Source: JANOGU01 sp964499865 (lineage in GTDB: Bacteria; Pseudomonadota; Alphaproteobacteria; Rhodobacterales; Rhodobacteraceae). Taken from it: DNA of 5,814 nucleotides. Position numbers and translations under genes: made by a program. Below, one piece after another: positions 1 through 5,732 of the stretch. The stretch covers positions 1-5,814 of the forward strand of contig CAZCPY010000173.1 in NCBI GenBank assembly GCA_964499865.1, given 5' to 3'. The number at the start of each line of letters is the position of its first letter. Within the stretch, counting starts at the first letter, position 1. The notes beneath the pieces are model-generated. The model was given only the letters and a program-made list of their open reading frames with translations. It was not told the DNA's origin and did no database searches.

Positions 1-1
1 C

Positions 2-109
2 GCGAAACCCGCGCGCGCCCGCGCCCCGGCACCGGCCGCGACGGACCGCCCCCGGGACGCCGGACCCGCGCGCGGGCGGGGCCGGCCGCGGCGGCCGAAG
101 GGGGCCTGA
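2..109 (+). CDS. 3' end of an upstream gene (Arg/Pro/Ala-rich basic tail), partial
   Basis: An open frame runs from the left edge (first complete codon at base 2) for 35 codons to a TGA at 107-109. It encodes a low-complexity, strongly basic tail rich in Ala, Pro and Arg, ending in RGRGRPRRPKGA. Thirty-two of the 35 third codon positions are G or C, which fits coding use in this genome, although the whole stretch is so GC-rich that this discriminates weakly. Basic Pro/Arg tails of this kind occur at the C-terminus of RNA-binding proteins such as RluB-type pseudouridine synthases and DEAD-box helicases in alphaproteobacteria, but the catalytic part lies outside the window and no family can be assigned. 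The gene is co-directional with the operon that follows and ends 90 bp before the small peptide gene. The frame could also be fortuitous. Confidence 0.5.
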   Translation, partial: AKPARARAPAPAATDRPRDAGPARGRGRPRRPKGA

Positions 110-137
110 GAGGGCGGAATTCCCCCATGCGGCGCCC

Positions 138-166
138 TTGGCAGGGGACACCGGCTTGCCTAATGT
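138..166 (+). promoter_or_regulatory. Candidate promoter of the operon (TTGGCA - 17 bp - TAATGT)
   Basis: TTGGCA at 138-143 matches five of six bases of the sigma-70 -35 consensus. It is followed after exactly 17 bp by TAATGT at 161-166, a weak -10. This is the only AT-richer patch in the 200 bp upstream of the operon, and transcription would start about 25 bp before the first small gene. The same bases can be read as CTTG (137-140) followed after 18 bp by CCTAATGT (159-166), which partly resembles alphaproteobacterial heat-shock sigma (RpoH) promoters. The two readings cannot be separated by eye. Confidence 0.4.
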
Positions 167-199
167 CAAACCGGCGCGCGGCGTGCAGGGGTAGGCGGG

Positions 200-283
200 A
201 TGTCCGGATCGGGCCTGAGAACAACGTCCTTCGTGCTGCTCGTGGCGCTGACGCTCTACGTCGCGCTGACGGGTGTGGTCTGA
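200..283 (+). CDS. Small single-pass membrane peptide (27 aa) opening the operon
   Basis: ATG at 200 opens 27 codons, ending in TGA at 281-283. The product is MSGSGLRTTS followed by a hydrophobic stretch from about residue 11 to the C-terminus (FVLLVALTLYVALTGVV). One basic residue (Arg7) precedes the hydrophobic segment and nothing charged follows it, so a single transmembrane helix with the N-terminus in the cytoplasm is likely. AGGGG at 187-191 lies 8 nt before the ATG, a good Shine-Dalgarno placement. An in-frame stop at 161-163 and the absence of another start codon fix the N-terminus. It sits 13 bp upstream of the XpaC-like gene and is the first gene after the candidate promoter, so it is probably co-translated with a membrane-protein operon. 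I do not recognise a family. A partner or regulator of the XpaC-like protein is an inference from position; a leader peptide that tunes translation of the next gene is the alternative. Confidence 0.6.
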   Translation: MSGSGLRTTSFVLLVALTLYVALTGVV

Positions 284-284
284 T

Positions 285-288
285 GGGG
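285..288 (+). promoter_or_regulatory. Ribosome binding site deciding the XpaC-like start
   Basis: GGGG lies 8 nt before the ATG at 297. A longer reading frame opens with GTG at 273 and would overlap the end of the small peptide gene by 11 nt, but it has no well-spaced purine-rich site. The ATG at 297 also gives an N-terminus (MAERFGGKYSP) that looks like others of this family. The ATG is therefore preferred. Confidence 0.55.
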
Positions 289-296
289 TCGCTGTG

Positions 297-1166
297 ATGG
301 CCGAGCGCTTCGGCGGCAAGTATTCGCCCCAGGCCAAGGGGCCCGACGTCGCTCCCGCGCCGGTGGCGCCGCGGGGCTCGCCCTACGCCGACCTGCGCGC
401 GAACCTGCTGTTCGTGCTGCCCTTCGTCTTCGCCTGGCGCGCCTTCACCTCGGGGTCCGCGGGCCTGCTGCTGGGCCTTGCGGCCTTCGCGCTGATGATG
501 CTCGGCGCCTGGCTCACGCGCGAGGGGCTGCGGGCCGAGGCCGCCTTCGACGCCCGCACCGTCGCCCGCAGGCCCGCCGTCCCGCGCAAGCTGTTCGGCG
601 CGGCGATGACCGGGGCGGGGATCGCGGCGGGCGCGCTGCTGGGCGGGCAGAACATCTTCTTCGCGGTGGCCTTCGGGATCGTGGCGGCGGTGCTGCACCT
701 CGGCGCCTTCGGGCTTGATCCCCTGCGCGACAAGGGCGCCGAGGGGATCGACCGGTTCAACCTCGACCGCGTGGCGAAGGCCGTGGACGAGGCCGAGGCC
801 TATCTGGCCGCGATGCAGGACGCGGTCCTGCGCGCGGGCGACCGTGGCGTGGCCGACCGGGTGGACCGTTTCGCCGCCAACGCCCGCGCCCTGTTCCGCG
901 CCGTCGAGGGCGACCCCGGCGACCTGACGGCGGCGCGCAAGTACCTGTCGGTCTACCTGATGGGCGCCCGCGACGCGACGGTCAAGTTCGCCGACGTCTA
1001 CGCGCGGGGCCGCGACCCCGCGGTCAAGGCCGATTACGAGGCGCTGCTGGGCGAGCTTGAGACCACCTTCGCCACGCGCACCAAGGAATTCCTGGCCGGC
1101 ACGCGGTCCGATCTCGACATCGAGATCGGCGTGCTGCGCGACCGCCTCAAGTTCGAAACCCGCTGA
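297..1166 (+). CDS. xpaC: XpaC-family membrane protein ('5-bromo-4-chloroindolyl phosphate hydrolysis' family)
   Basis: The product has 289 residues from the ATG at 297. A polar Pro-rich N-terminus (1-30) is followed by four hydrophobic segments in two hairpins: about 36-48 and 54-73, then 99-117 and 119-139. A cytoplasmic helical domain (about 150-289) follows, carrying the conserved-looking stretch ARKYLSVYLMGARDATVKFAD (213-233 region) and a charged coiled-coil-like end. This layout, and the position directly before a TelA gene, match the XpaC family; in B. subtilis xpaC likewise adjoins the telA homologue yaaN. The family name comes from a phenotype on a chromogenic substrate. I see no phosphatase motif, so an enzymatic role should not be assumed. 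It probably acts as the integral-membrane partner of the TelA protein. The stop is 19 bp before telA. The GTG at 273 is a possible but less likely start, adding eight residues. Confidence 0.85.
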   Translation: MAERFGGKYSPQAKGPDVAPAPVAPRGSPYADLRANLLFVLPFVFAWRAFTSGSAGLLLGLAAFALMMLGAWLTREGLRAEAAFDARTVARRPAVPRKLFGAAMTGAGIAAGALLGGQNIFFAVAFGIVAAVLHLGAFGLDPLRDKGAEGIDRFNLDRVAKAVDEAEAYLAAMQDAVLRAGDRGVADRVDRFAANARALFRAVEGDPGDLTAARKYLSVYLMGARDATVKFADVYARGRDPAVKADYEALLGELETTFATRTKEFLAGTRSDLDIEIGVLRDRLKFETR

Positions 1167-1185
1167 ACCCCCAACGGAGGCCCCC

Positions 1186-2370
1186 ATGGCCGAGGACATC
1201 CGCAACGCCGCCCAGGCGACCCTTGCCGAGGTGGAAAAGGTCACCGCCACGGTGCTGCCCGAACCCGGCACCGCCATCGTGCCGCTGGCCGCCGCGCCTG
1301 CGCCGCTGGCCGCCGACATCCAGGCCCGGATGGCGATGATCGACATGAAGAACACCCAGTCGATCGTGACCTTCGGGTCCGCCGCGCAGGGCGAGTTGCA
1401 GGCGATCAGCCAGGAGATGCTGGCCGGCGTGCGCAACAAGGACGTGGGCCCCGCGGGCGCGTCCCTGCGCGAGATCGTCTCGACCATCCGCGGCTTTTCC
1501 GGCGAGGAGCTGGACGTGAACCGCGAAAGGTCGTGGTGGGAACGGCTGACCGGGGCCGCAGCACCGGTGGCGCAGTTCATGGCGCGCTTCGAAGAGGTGC
1601 AGGGCCAGATCGACAGGATCACCGGCGAGCTGCTGAAGCACGAGACCACGCTGTTGAAGGACATCAAGAGCCTGGATGTCCTCTACGAGAAGACGCTGGC
1701 CTTCTACAACGAACTGGCGATCTACATCGCCGCCGGAGAGGCAAAGCTCGCAGACCTGGACGCCAGGGACATCCCGGCCAAGGACGCCGAGGTCAAGGCC
1801 GCGCCGGAAGCCGACCAGGTGATGAAGGCGCAGGAACTGCGCGACCTGCGGTCGGCCCGCGACGACCTTGAGCGGCGCGTCTACGACCTGAAGCTGACGC
1901 GGCAGGTCACCATGCAGTCGCTGCCCTCGATCCGTCTGGTGCAGGAAAACGACAAGTCGCTGGTGGGCAAGATCAACTCCACCCTCGTGAACACCGTGCC
2001 GCTGTGGGAAACCCAGCTCGCCCAGGCCGTCACCATCCAGCGCAGCAGGGACGCCGCCGAGGCGATCCGCGATGCCAACGACCTGACCAACGACCTGCTG
2101 ACCGCGAACGCCGAGAACCTGCAGGAGGCAAACCGCGTCGTGCGCACCGAGATGGAGCGCGGCGTCTTCGACATCGAGGCGGTGCAGAAGGCCAATGCCG
2201 TGCTGATCGCCACCATCGACGAAAGCCTGGCCATCGCCGACGAGGGCAAGGCGCGCCGCGCCGCGGCCGAGGAAAGCCTGCAGAAGATGGAGGCGGACCT
2301 GCGCGACACGCTGGCCGCGGCCAAGGCGCGCGGCACCGGCACCGGCTTCAACGTCGGCAGCGCGGTCTGA
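1186..2370 (+). CDS. telA: TelA-family protein (toxic anion resistance family)
   Basis: The product has 394 residues. ATG at 1186 follows GGAGG (1176-1180) at a 5-nt spacing; the reading frame is open further upstream, but that part overlaps the XpaC-like gene and has no comparable site. The protein is almost entirely helical and charged, with no signal peptide or membrane segment, so it should be cytoplasmic. A low-complexity Ala/Pro segment (23-43) precedes the family core. The family hallmark is clear at about 246-284: LPSIRLVQENDKSLVGKI, then a segment ending NTVPLWETQLAQAVTI. Long coiled-coil-like stretches cover about 130-235 and 285-380. Homologues (TelA/KlaA of plasmid RK2, YaaN of B. 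subtilis) are linked to tellurite resistance or stress tolerance, but the mechanism is not settled to my knowledge. Here the neighbours suggest a membrane-stress scaffold working with the XpaC-like protein. No tellurite-specific gene is present. The next gene begins 2 bp after the stop. Confidence 0.92.
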   Translation: MAEDIRNAAQATLAEVEKVTATVLPEPGTAIVPLAAAPAPLAADIQARMAMIDMKNTQSIVTFGSAAQGELQAISQEMLAGVRNKDVGPAGASLREIVSTIRGFSGEELDVNRERSWWERLTGAAAPVAQFMARFEEVQGQIDRITGELLKHETTLLKDIKSLDVLYEKTLAFYNELAIYIAAGEAKLADLDARDIPAKDAEVKAAPEADQVMKAQELRDLRSARDDLERRVYDLKLTRQVTMQSLPSIRLVQENDKSLVGKINSTLVNTVPLWETQLAQAVTIQRSRDAAEAIRDANDLTNDLLTANAENLQEANRVVRTEMERGVFDIEAVQKANAVLIATIDESLAIADEGKARRAAAEESLQKMEADLRDTLAAAKARGTGTGFNVGSAV

Positions 2371-2372
2371 CC

Positions 2373-3302
2373 ATGCGCGCCGCGCCGCGCCGTGCGGCGC
2401 TGCTTCTGGCGATGGGGGTCGCGGCCTGCGCCCCCCTGATGCCCCCCGCGCCTCCGTCGCCGCCGCCCCCGGTGACGGAGGTGCCCGTGCCGGAGTCGCC
2501 CGAGGTCGCGGCGCTGCGCGCCTATTTCGCGCAGGTGCAGGACACGCTCCTGTCCCGCGGCCTGATGCGCACCGACGACGGCCGCCGCGACGCCCCCTGG
2601 GGCGCGCGCCAGCTTGCCGACAACTTCATCCGCATCGCGCTTTACGACGAATTCCGCTCGACCGCCGGGGGCTTTGTGGCGCAGGAGACGGAAAGCCGCC
2701 TGCGCCGCTGGGTGGCCCCCGTGCGGGTGTCGCTGCGCTTCGGCGATTCGGTGCCCGAGGCGCGGCGGGCGACCGAACGGGCGCGCGTGGCCTCCTACCT
2801 CGCGCGCCTGCAGGCGGTGACGGGGCACCCGATCACGCTGGCCGCCGGGCCCGGCAACTTCGTCGTCGCCTATGTCAACGAGGAAGAACGCCGCGGCCTG
2901 GCGCCGGTGATGCGGGCCGCGATGCCGGGGATGGGCGCGAACGAGATCGCCGCCTTCACCGCGATGCCGACCTCGACCTACTGCCAGGTCTCGGCGATGT
3001 CGGAGATCGGCACCGACGTCTACATCCGCGCCTTCGCGGTGATCCGCGCCGAACACCCCGACCTTCTGTCGCTCGCCTGCCTGCACGAAGAGGTGGCGCA
3101 GGGCCTGGGCCTGCCCAACGACAGCCGCCGCGCCCGGCCGTCGGTCTTCAACGACGACCAGGAATTCGCCATGCTGACGCCGATGGACGAAGCGATGCTG
3201 GGCATGCTCTACGACCCCCGCCTGCGCCCCGGCATGACCCCCGCCGAGGCGCGCCCCATCGTCGAGGTCCTTGCGCGGGAACGCACGGGCGGCGACAGTT
3301 AG
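2373..3302 (+). CDS. DUF2927-family lipoprotein with degenerate metzincin-like motif
   Basis: The product has 309 residues. The N-terminus has two Arg-containing charged positions, a hydrophobic run and a lipobox VAAC with Cys19 as lipidation site; a Pro-rich linker (22-42) follows. The protein should be exported and membrane-anchored in the periplasm; residue 20 after the Cys is Ala, so outer-membrane sorting is plausible. The signal peptide supports the ATG at 2373. No good Shine-Dalgarno is visible and the gap to telA is only 2 bp, so translation is probably coupled. The C-terminal part (about 236-290: CLHEEVAQGLGLPNDS, SVFNDD, LTPMDEAMLGMLYDPRLRPGM) matches my memory of the DUF2927 family, whose function is unknown. 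The spacing resembles matrixin-type metallopeptidases, but the zinc ligands are replaced, so activity is doubtful (see findings). Its place inside an otherwise cytoplasmic and inner-membrane operon suggests a periplasmic arm of the same system. Confidence 0.85.
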   Translation: MRAAPRRAALLLAMGVAACAPLMPPAPPSPPPPVTEVPVPESPEVAALRAYFAQVQDTLLSRGLMRTDDGRRDAPWGARQLADNFIRIALYDEFRSTAGGFVAQETESRLRRWVAPVRVSLRFGDSVPEARRATERARVASYLARLQAVTGHPITLAAGPGNFVVAYVNEEERRGLAPVMRAAMPGMGANEIAAFTAMPTSTYCQVSAMSEIGTDVYIRAFAVIRAEHPDLLSLACLHEEVAQGLGLPNDSRRARPSVFNDDQEFAMLTPMDEAMLGMLYDPRLRPGMTPAEARPIVEVLARERTGGDS

Positions 3303-3328
3303 TCCGAATTCACGGGAGGACCCCGCAC

Positions 3329-4459
3329 ATGGTTTTCGACTTCCTCAAGGGCGAGTTCATCGATGTCATCTCCTGGCTCGACGACAGCCGCGACACGATG
3401 GTCTGGCGCTTCGAGCGCCGCGGGCAGGCGATCAAGTACGGCGCCAAGCTGACGGTGCGGGAAGGGCAGGCGGCGGTCTTCATCCATGAGGGCCAGCTTG
3501 CGGATGTGTTTTCCCCCGGGCTCTACCAGCTCGAGACCAACAACATGCCGATCATGACGACCTTGCAGAGCTGGGGTTACGGCTTCCAGTCGCCCTTCAA
3601 GTCCGAGGTCTATTTCGTCGCGACCACCCGCTTCAACGACCAGAAGTGGGGCACCAAGAACCCGATCATGGCGCGCGACCCGGAATTCGGGCCGGTGCGC
3701 CTGCGCGCCTTCGGCACCTATGCGATGCGCGTGGCCGACCCCGGCAAGTTCATGACCGAAATCGTGGGCACCGACGGCGAATTCACCGCCGACGAGATTT
3801 CCAGCCAGATCCGCAACGTGATCCTGCAGGAGGTGGGCAAGGTTCTGGCGGGGTCCGGCATCCCGGTCCTCGACATGGCGGCCAATACCGGGGACCTGGC
3901 CAAGATCGTCATGCAGGCGATCGGGCCCAGGGTCGCGGAATACGGCCTGTCGCTGCCCGAGTTCTACATCGAGAACGTGAGCCTGCCGGAAGAGGTCGAG
4001 CGCGCGATGGACAAGCGCACCTCGATGGGCGTGGTGGGCGACCTCGGCCGCTACATGCAGTTCAACGCGGCCGAGGCGATGGCGCAGCCGGGCAACGGGG
4101 CCGCGGCGGCGATGCAGACGGGCCTGGGCGCCGCCATCGGGATGCAGATGGGCGGGATGCAGATGGGCGGCGCGCAGCCCGGGCCCTGGGGCGCGGCGCC
4201 CGCCGCCCCCACCGCAGCCGCTCCGCCGCCGCCCCCCCCGCCGCCGCCCCCGGCAGCCAAGGTCTGGCATGTCGCCGCCGGCGGCGCCACGCAGGGCCCC
4301 TACGGCGAGGCGGACCTGGCCGCGATGGCGCAGTCGGGCGCGCTGACGCGGGCCTCGATGGTCTGGACCGCCGGCCAGGACGCCTGGAAACCGGCCTCCG
4401 AGACCGACCTCGACCGGCTTTTCGCCATGGTCCCGCCACCCCCGCCGCCGGGGGTGTAG
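3329..4459 (+). CDS. SPFH-domain protein (YdjI / 'virion core protein' type) with C-terminal GYF_2 domain
   Basis: The product has 376 residues. GGGAGGA at 3314-3320, 8 nt before the ATG, is the strongest ribosome site in the operon. Residues 1-240 form an SPFH domain of the YdjI type: amphipathic N-terminus (MVFDFLKGEFIDVISWLDD), KYGAKLTVREGQAAVFIHEG (37-56 region), the signature WGTKNPI (107-113), and ISLPE-like ending around 211-222. There is no N-terminal membrane helix, unlike flotillins, so membrane contact would be peripheral. A flexible Gly/Met/Gln segment (256-285) and ten consecutive prolines (299-308) link to a GYF_2/DUF4339 domain (about 312-365) with Trp313, GPY (323-325), Trp346 and Trp353. 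The protein ends PPPPPPGV. In B. subtilis the YdjI homologue is encoded with PspA and helps place it at the membrane. Here it probably scaffolds a membrane-stress complex with the zinc-ribbon protein encoded 4 bp downstream. The two proline runs may need EF-P for translation. Confidence 0.9.
   Translation: MVFDFLKGEFIDVISWLDDSRDTMVWRFERRGQAIKYGAKLTVREGQAAVFIHEGQLADVFSPGLYQLETNNMPIMTTLQSWGYGFQSPFKSEVYFVATTRFNDQKWGTKNPIMARDPEFGPVRLRAFGTYAMRVADPGKFMTEIVGTDGEFTADEISSQIRNVILQEVGKVLAGSGIPVLDMAANTGDLAKIVMQAIGPRVAEYGLSLPEFYIENVSLPEEVERAMDKRTSMGVVGDLGRYMQFNAAEAMAQPGNGAAAAMQTGLGAAIGMQMGGMQMGGAQPGPWGAAPAAPTAAAPPPPPPPPPPAAKVWHVAAGGATQGPYGEADLAAMAQSGALTRASMVWTAGQDAWKPASETDLDRLFAMVPPPPPPGV
4139..4168 (+). 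repeat. Perfect 15-bp tandem duplication inside the SPFH gene
   Basis: GGGATGCAGATGGGC occurs twice in direct succession (4139-4153 and 4154-4168), encoding GMQMG twice in the linker between the SPFH and GYF_2 domains. A third, decayed unit (GG-AQ) follows. The duplication keeps the reading frame, so linker length may vary between strains. Confidence 0.85.
4223..4252 (+). repeat. Ten-proline codon run with a C8 homopolymer
   Basis: Ten consecutive proline codons (CCG/CCC) form a low-complexity tract, with eight C in a row at 4232-4239. It lies at the hinge between the SPFH linker and the GYF_2 domain. The homopolymer is a possible slippage or sequencing-error site; the frame continues into a recognisable GYF_2 domain, so the sequence as given looks intact. 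Confidence 0.8.
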
Positions 4460-4463
4460 GACC

Positions 4464-5597
4464 ATGCCGGAGACCGCCGAGGAAACCGTCGCCCGGGGCG
4501 ACGAAACCCGCTGGCCCTGCGAGGCCTGCGGGGCCGACCTGCGTTTCGACCCCGGGCAGACGTCGCTGAAATGCGGCTACTGCGGCCACGTGCAGGACAT
4601 CCCCGCCGCGGCAGCTTCGGCGAAGGCTACGGCCCTCGGCGAACTGCCGCTGGCAAGGGGGCTGTCGGACGACCTCGCGCCCGCGGCGATGGCCGAGACC
4701 CGCACCACGCCCTGTCCGAACTGCGGTGCCGTGGTCGAGTTCCCCGGCGCCGCCACGGCGGCGCGCTGCCCGTTCTGCGACACGCCCGTGGTGATCGGCA
4801 CCGGCATCGAACGGCGGATCAAGCCGCAGGCGGTGCTGCCCTTCCAGCTCTCCGAGGACGAGGCCCGCAGCGCCATGACGCGCTGGCTGGGCGCGCTGTG
4901 GTTCGCACCCGGAACGCTCGTCGACTACGCCCGCAAGGGCCGCGCGATGACCGGCATCTATGTGCCCTTCTGGACCTTCGACGCCCCCACCCGCAGCCGC
5001 TATGCCGGCCAGCGGGGGGACGAATACTACACGACCAGGACCACCACGGTGATGGTCAACGGCAAGTCCGAGCGCCGCGAGGTCCGCGAACGCCACATCC
5101 GCTGGACCCGCAAGACCGGCTGGGTCAGCCGCAGCTTCGACGACGTGCTGGTGCTGGCGGCGCAGGGCCTGCCCAAGCGCTACACCGACAATCTCGCGCC
5201 CTGGGACCTGGCCAAGCTCGACGCCTACCGTCCGGATTACCTCGCGGGCTTCGCGGCCGAAGGCTACACAGTGGGCCTGCGGGACGGGCACGGCGAGGCG
5301 CGGCAGGTGATGGCCGGCCTGATCCGCGAGGAGGTGCGCCGCGACATCGGCGGCGACGAGCAGCGCATCGACCGGGTAGACACCGACTGGGGCGCTGAGA
5401 CCTTCAAGCACATCCTCCTGCCGGTCTGGATGGCAGCCTACAAGTACGAGGGCAAGACCTACCGCTTCGTCGTCAACGGCCAGACCGGCAAGGTGCAGGG
5501 CGAACGGCCCTGGTCGAAATGGAAGATCGCCTTCGCCGTCGTGGTCGCGGTCGCCGTCATCGCCGCGGTGGTGGTTGTCAGCCAGTACGCCCAATAG
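4464..5597 (+). CDS. Double zinc-ribbon, C-terminally membrane-anchored protein (YdjG-like; often mislabelled PriA-like helicase)
   Basis: The product has 377 residues and starts 4 bp after the SPFH stop. Two CxxC-CxxC zinc ribbons are visible: Cys19/22 with Cys37/40 (CEACGADLRF, LKCGYCGHVQ) and Cys84/87 with Cys102/105 (CPNCGAVVEF, ARCPFCDTP). A middle region (about 120-345) rich in aromatic and charged residues follows, with VPFWTFDA (167-174) and a conserved-looking close FVVNGQTGKVQGERPW (335-350). Lys354 precedes one hydrophobic helix (about 355-373) that ends four residues before the C-terminus, so the protein is tail-anchored with its bulk in the cytoplasm. There are no Walker or helicase motifs, so annotations as a primosomal or superfamily II helicase are unsupported. 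Similar zinc-ribbon membrane proteins (YdjG of B. subtilis) work with PspA and a YdjI-type SPFH protein. I infer a role as membrane adaptor for the SPFH protein. The Shine-Dalgarno is poor, and coupling to the upstream gene is likely. Confidence 0.85.
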   Translation: MPETAEETVARGDETRWPCEACGADLRFDPGQTSLKCGYCGHVQDIPAAAASAKATALGELPLARGLSDDLAPAAMAETRTTPCPNCGAVVEFPGAATAARCPFCDTPVVIGTGIERRIKPQAVLPFQLSEDEARSAMTRWLGALWFAPGTLVDYARKGRAMTGIYVPFWTFDAPTRSRYAGQRGDEYYTTRTTTVMVNGKSERREVRERHIRWTRKTGWVSRSFDDVLVLAAQGLPKRYTDNLAPWDLAKLDAYRPDYLAGFAAEGYTVGLRDGHGEARQVMAGLIREEVRRDIGGDEQRIDRVDTDWGAETFKHILLPVWMAAYKYEGKTYRFVVNGQTGKVQGERPWSKWKIAFAVVVAVAVIAAVVVVSQYAQ

Positions 5598-5637
5598 ACT
5601 CCCGCCGCGCCCGTCCCCGGCGTCTGAAGCAAATCGA

Positions 5638-5650
5638 GTGCCTTCGGCAC
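5638..5650. other. Small hairpin in the 3' intergenic region
   Basis: GTGCC-TTC-GGCAC forms a 5-bp stem with a 3-nt loop, 40 bp after the last stop codon. It is too short to call a terminator alone, but it is the first of a series of hairpins in the 217-bp non-coding tail of the operon. Confidence 0.4.
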
Positions 5651-5667
5651 AAGCCTATCTGTCGGTC

Positions 5668-5686
5668 AGCGGCTGAAGAAGCCGCT
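5668..5686 (+). terminator. Hairpin AGCGGCT-GAAGA-AGCCGCT, possible weak terminator
   Basis: A perfect 7-bp inverted repeat with a 5-nt loop lies 70 bp after the last stop codon. The bases after it (TCCCTCCGTG) contain few T, so intrinsic termination would be weak. An RNA-stabilising 3' structure is equally possible. Confidence 0.35.
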
Positions 5687-5698
5687 TCCCTCCGTGAA

Positions 5699-5715
5699 GG
5701 GGGCGTTCCGCCCCC
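5699..5715. terminator. Strong GC hairpin GGGGGCG-TTC-CGCCCCC
   Basis: A perfect 7-bp all-GC stem with a TTC loop follows the previous hairpin by 12 bp. There is no T-tract after it. It may act with the neighbouring hairpins as an mRNA 3' barrier or a multi-part terminator. Confidence 0.4.
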
Positions 5716-5732
5716 ACCGCTCCCTTCGGTCG

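Noticed and set aside
65..76. 12-bp perfect palindrome CCCGCGCGCGGG
   Set aside because: Such GC palindromes are expected by chance in this composition, and it lies inside the probable coding tail of the upstream gene.
139..159. Sigma-54 promoter (TGGCA ... TTGC)
   Set aside because: The GG and GC elements are about 16 bp apart instead of the required 10 bp.
1057..1185. Upstream extension of telA by 43 codons
   Set aside because: It would overlap the XpaC-like gene by 110 bp, has no family resemblance, and the ATG at 1186 has a clear GGAGG site.
1186..2370. Tellurite-resistance (ter) cluster
   Set aside because: Only the TelA family member is present; no TerB/C/D/Z-type proteins occur in the window, so the resistance label is not supported.
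2004..2372. Upstream extension of the DUF2927 gene within telA
   Set aside because: It would place the signal peptide and lipobox in the middle of the protein; the start at 2373 gives a proper lipoprotein N-terminus.
1881..3086. Long minus-strand open frame opposite telA and the DUF2927 gene
   Set aside because: Antisense frames stay open by chance at this GC content. Its translation is Arg/His/Gly-rich without domains, and it lies opposite two recognisable genes.
3299..4465. Long minus-strand open frame opposite the SPFH gene
   Set aside because: It mirrors the SPFH gene almost exactly, is low-complexity, and has no recognisable domain; the + strand gene is clear.
4062..5594. 510-codon minus-strand open frame opposite the zinc-ribbon gene
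   Set aside because: Its product is Arg/Pro/Gly-rich without motifs, while the opposite strand encodes two intact zinc ribbons and a membrane helix.
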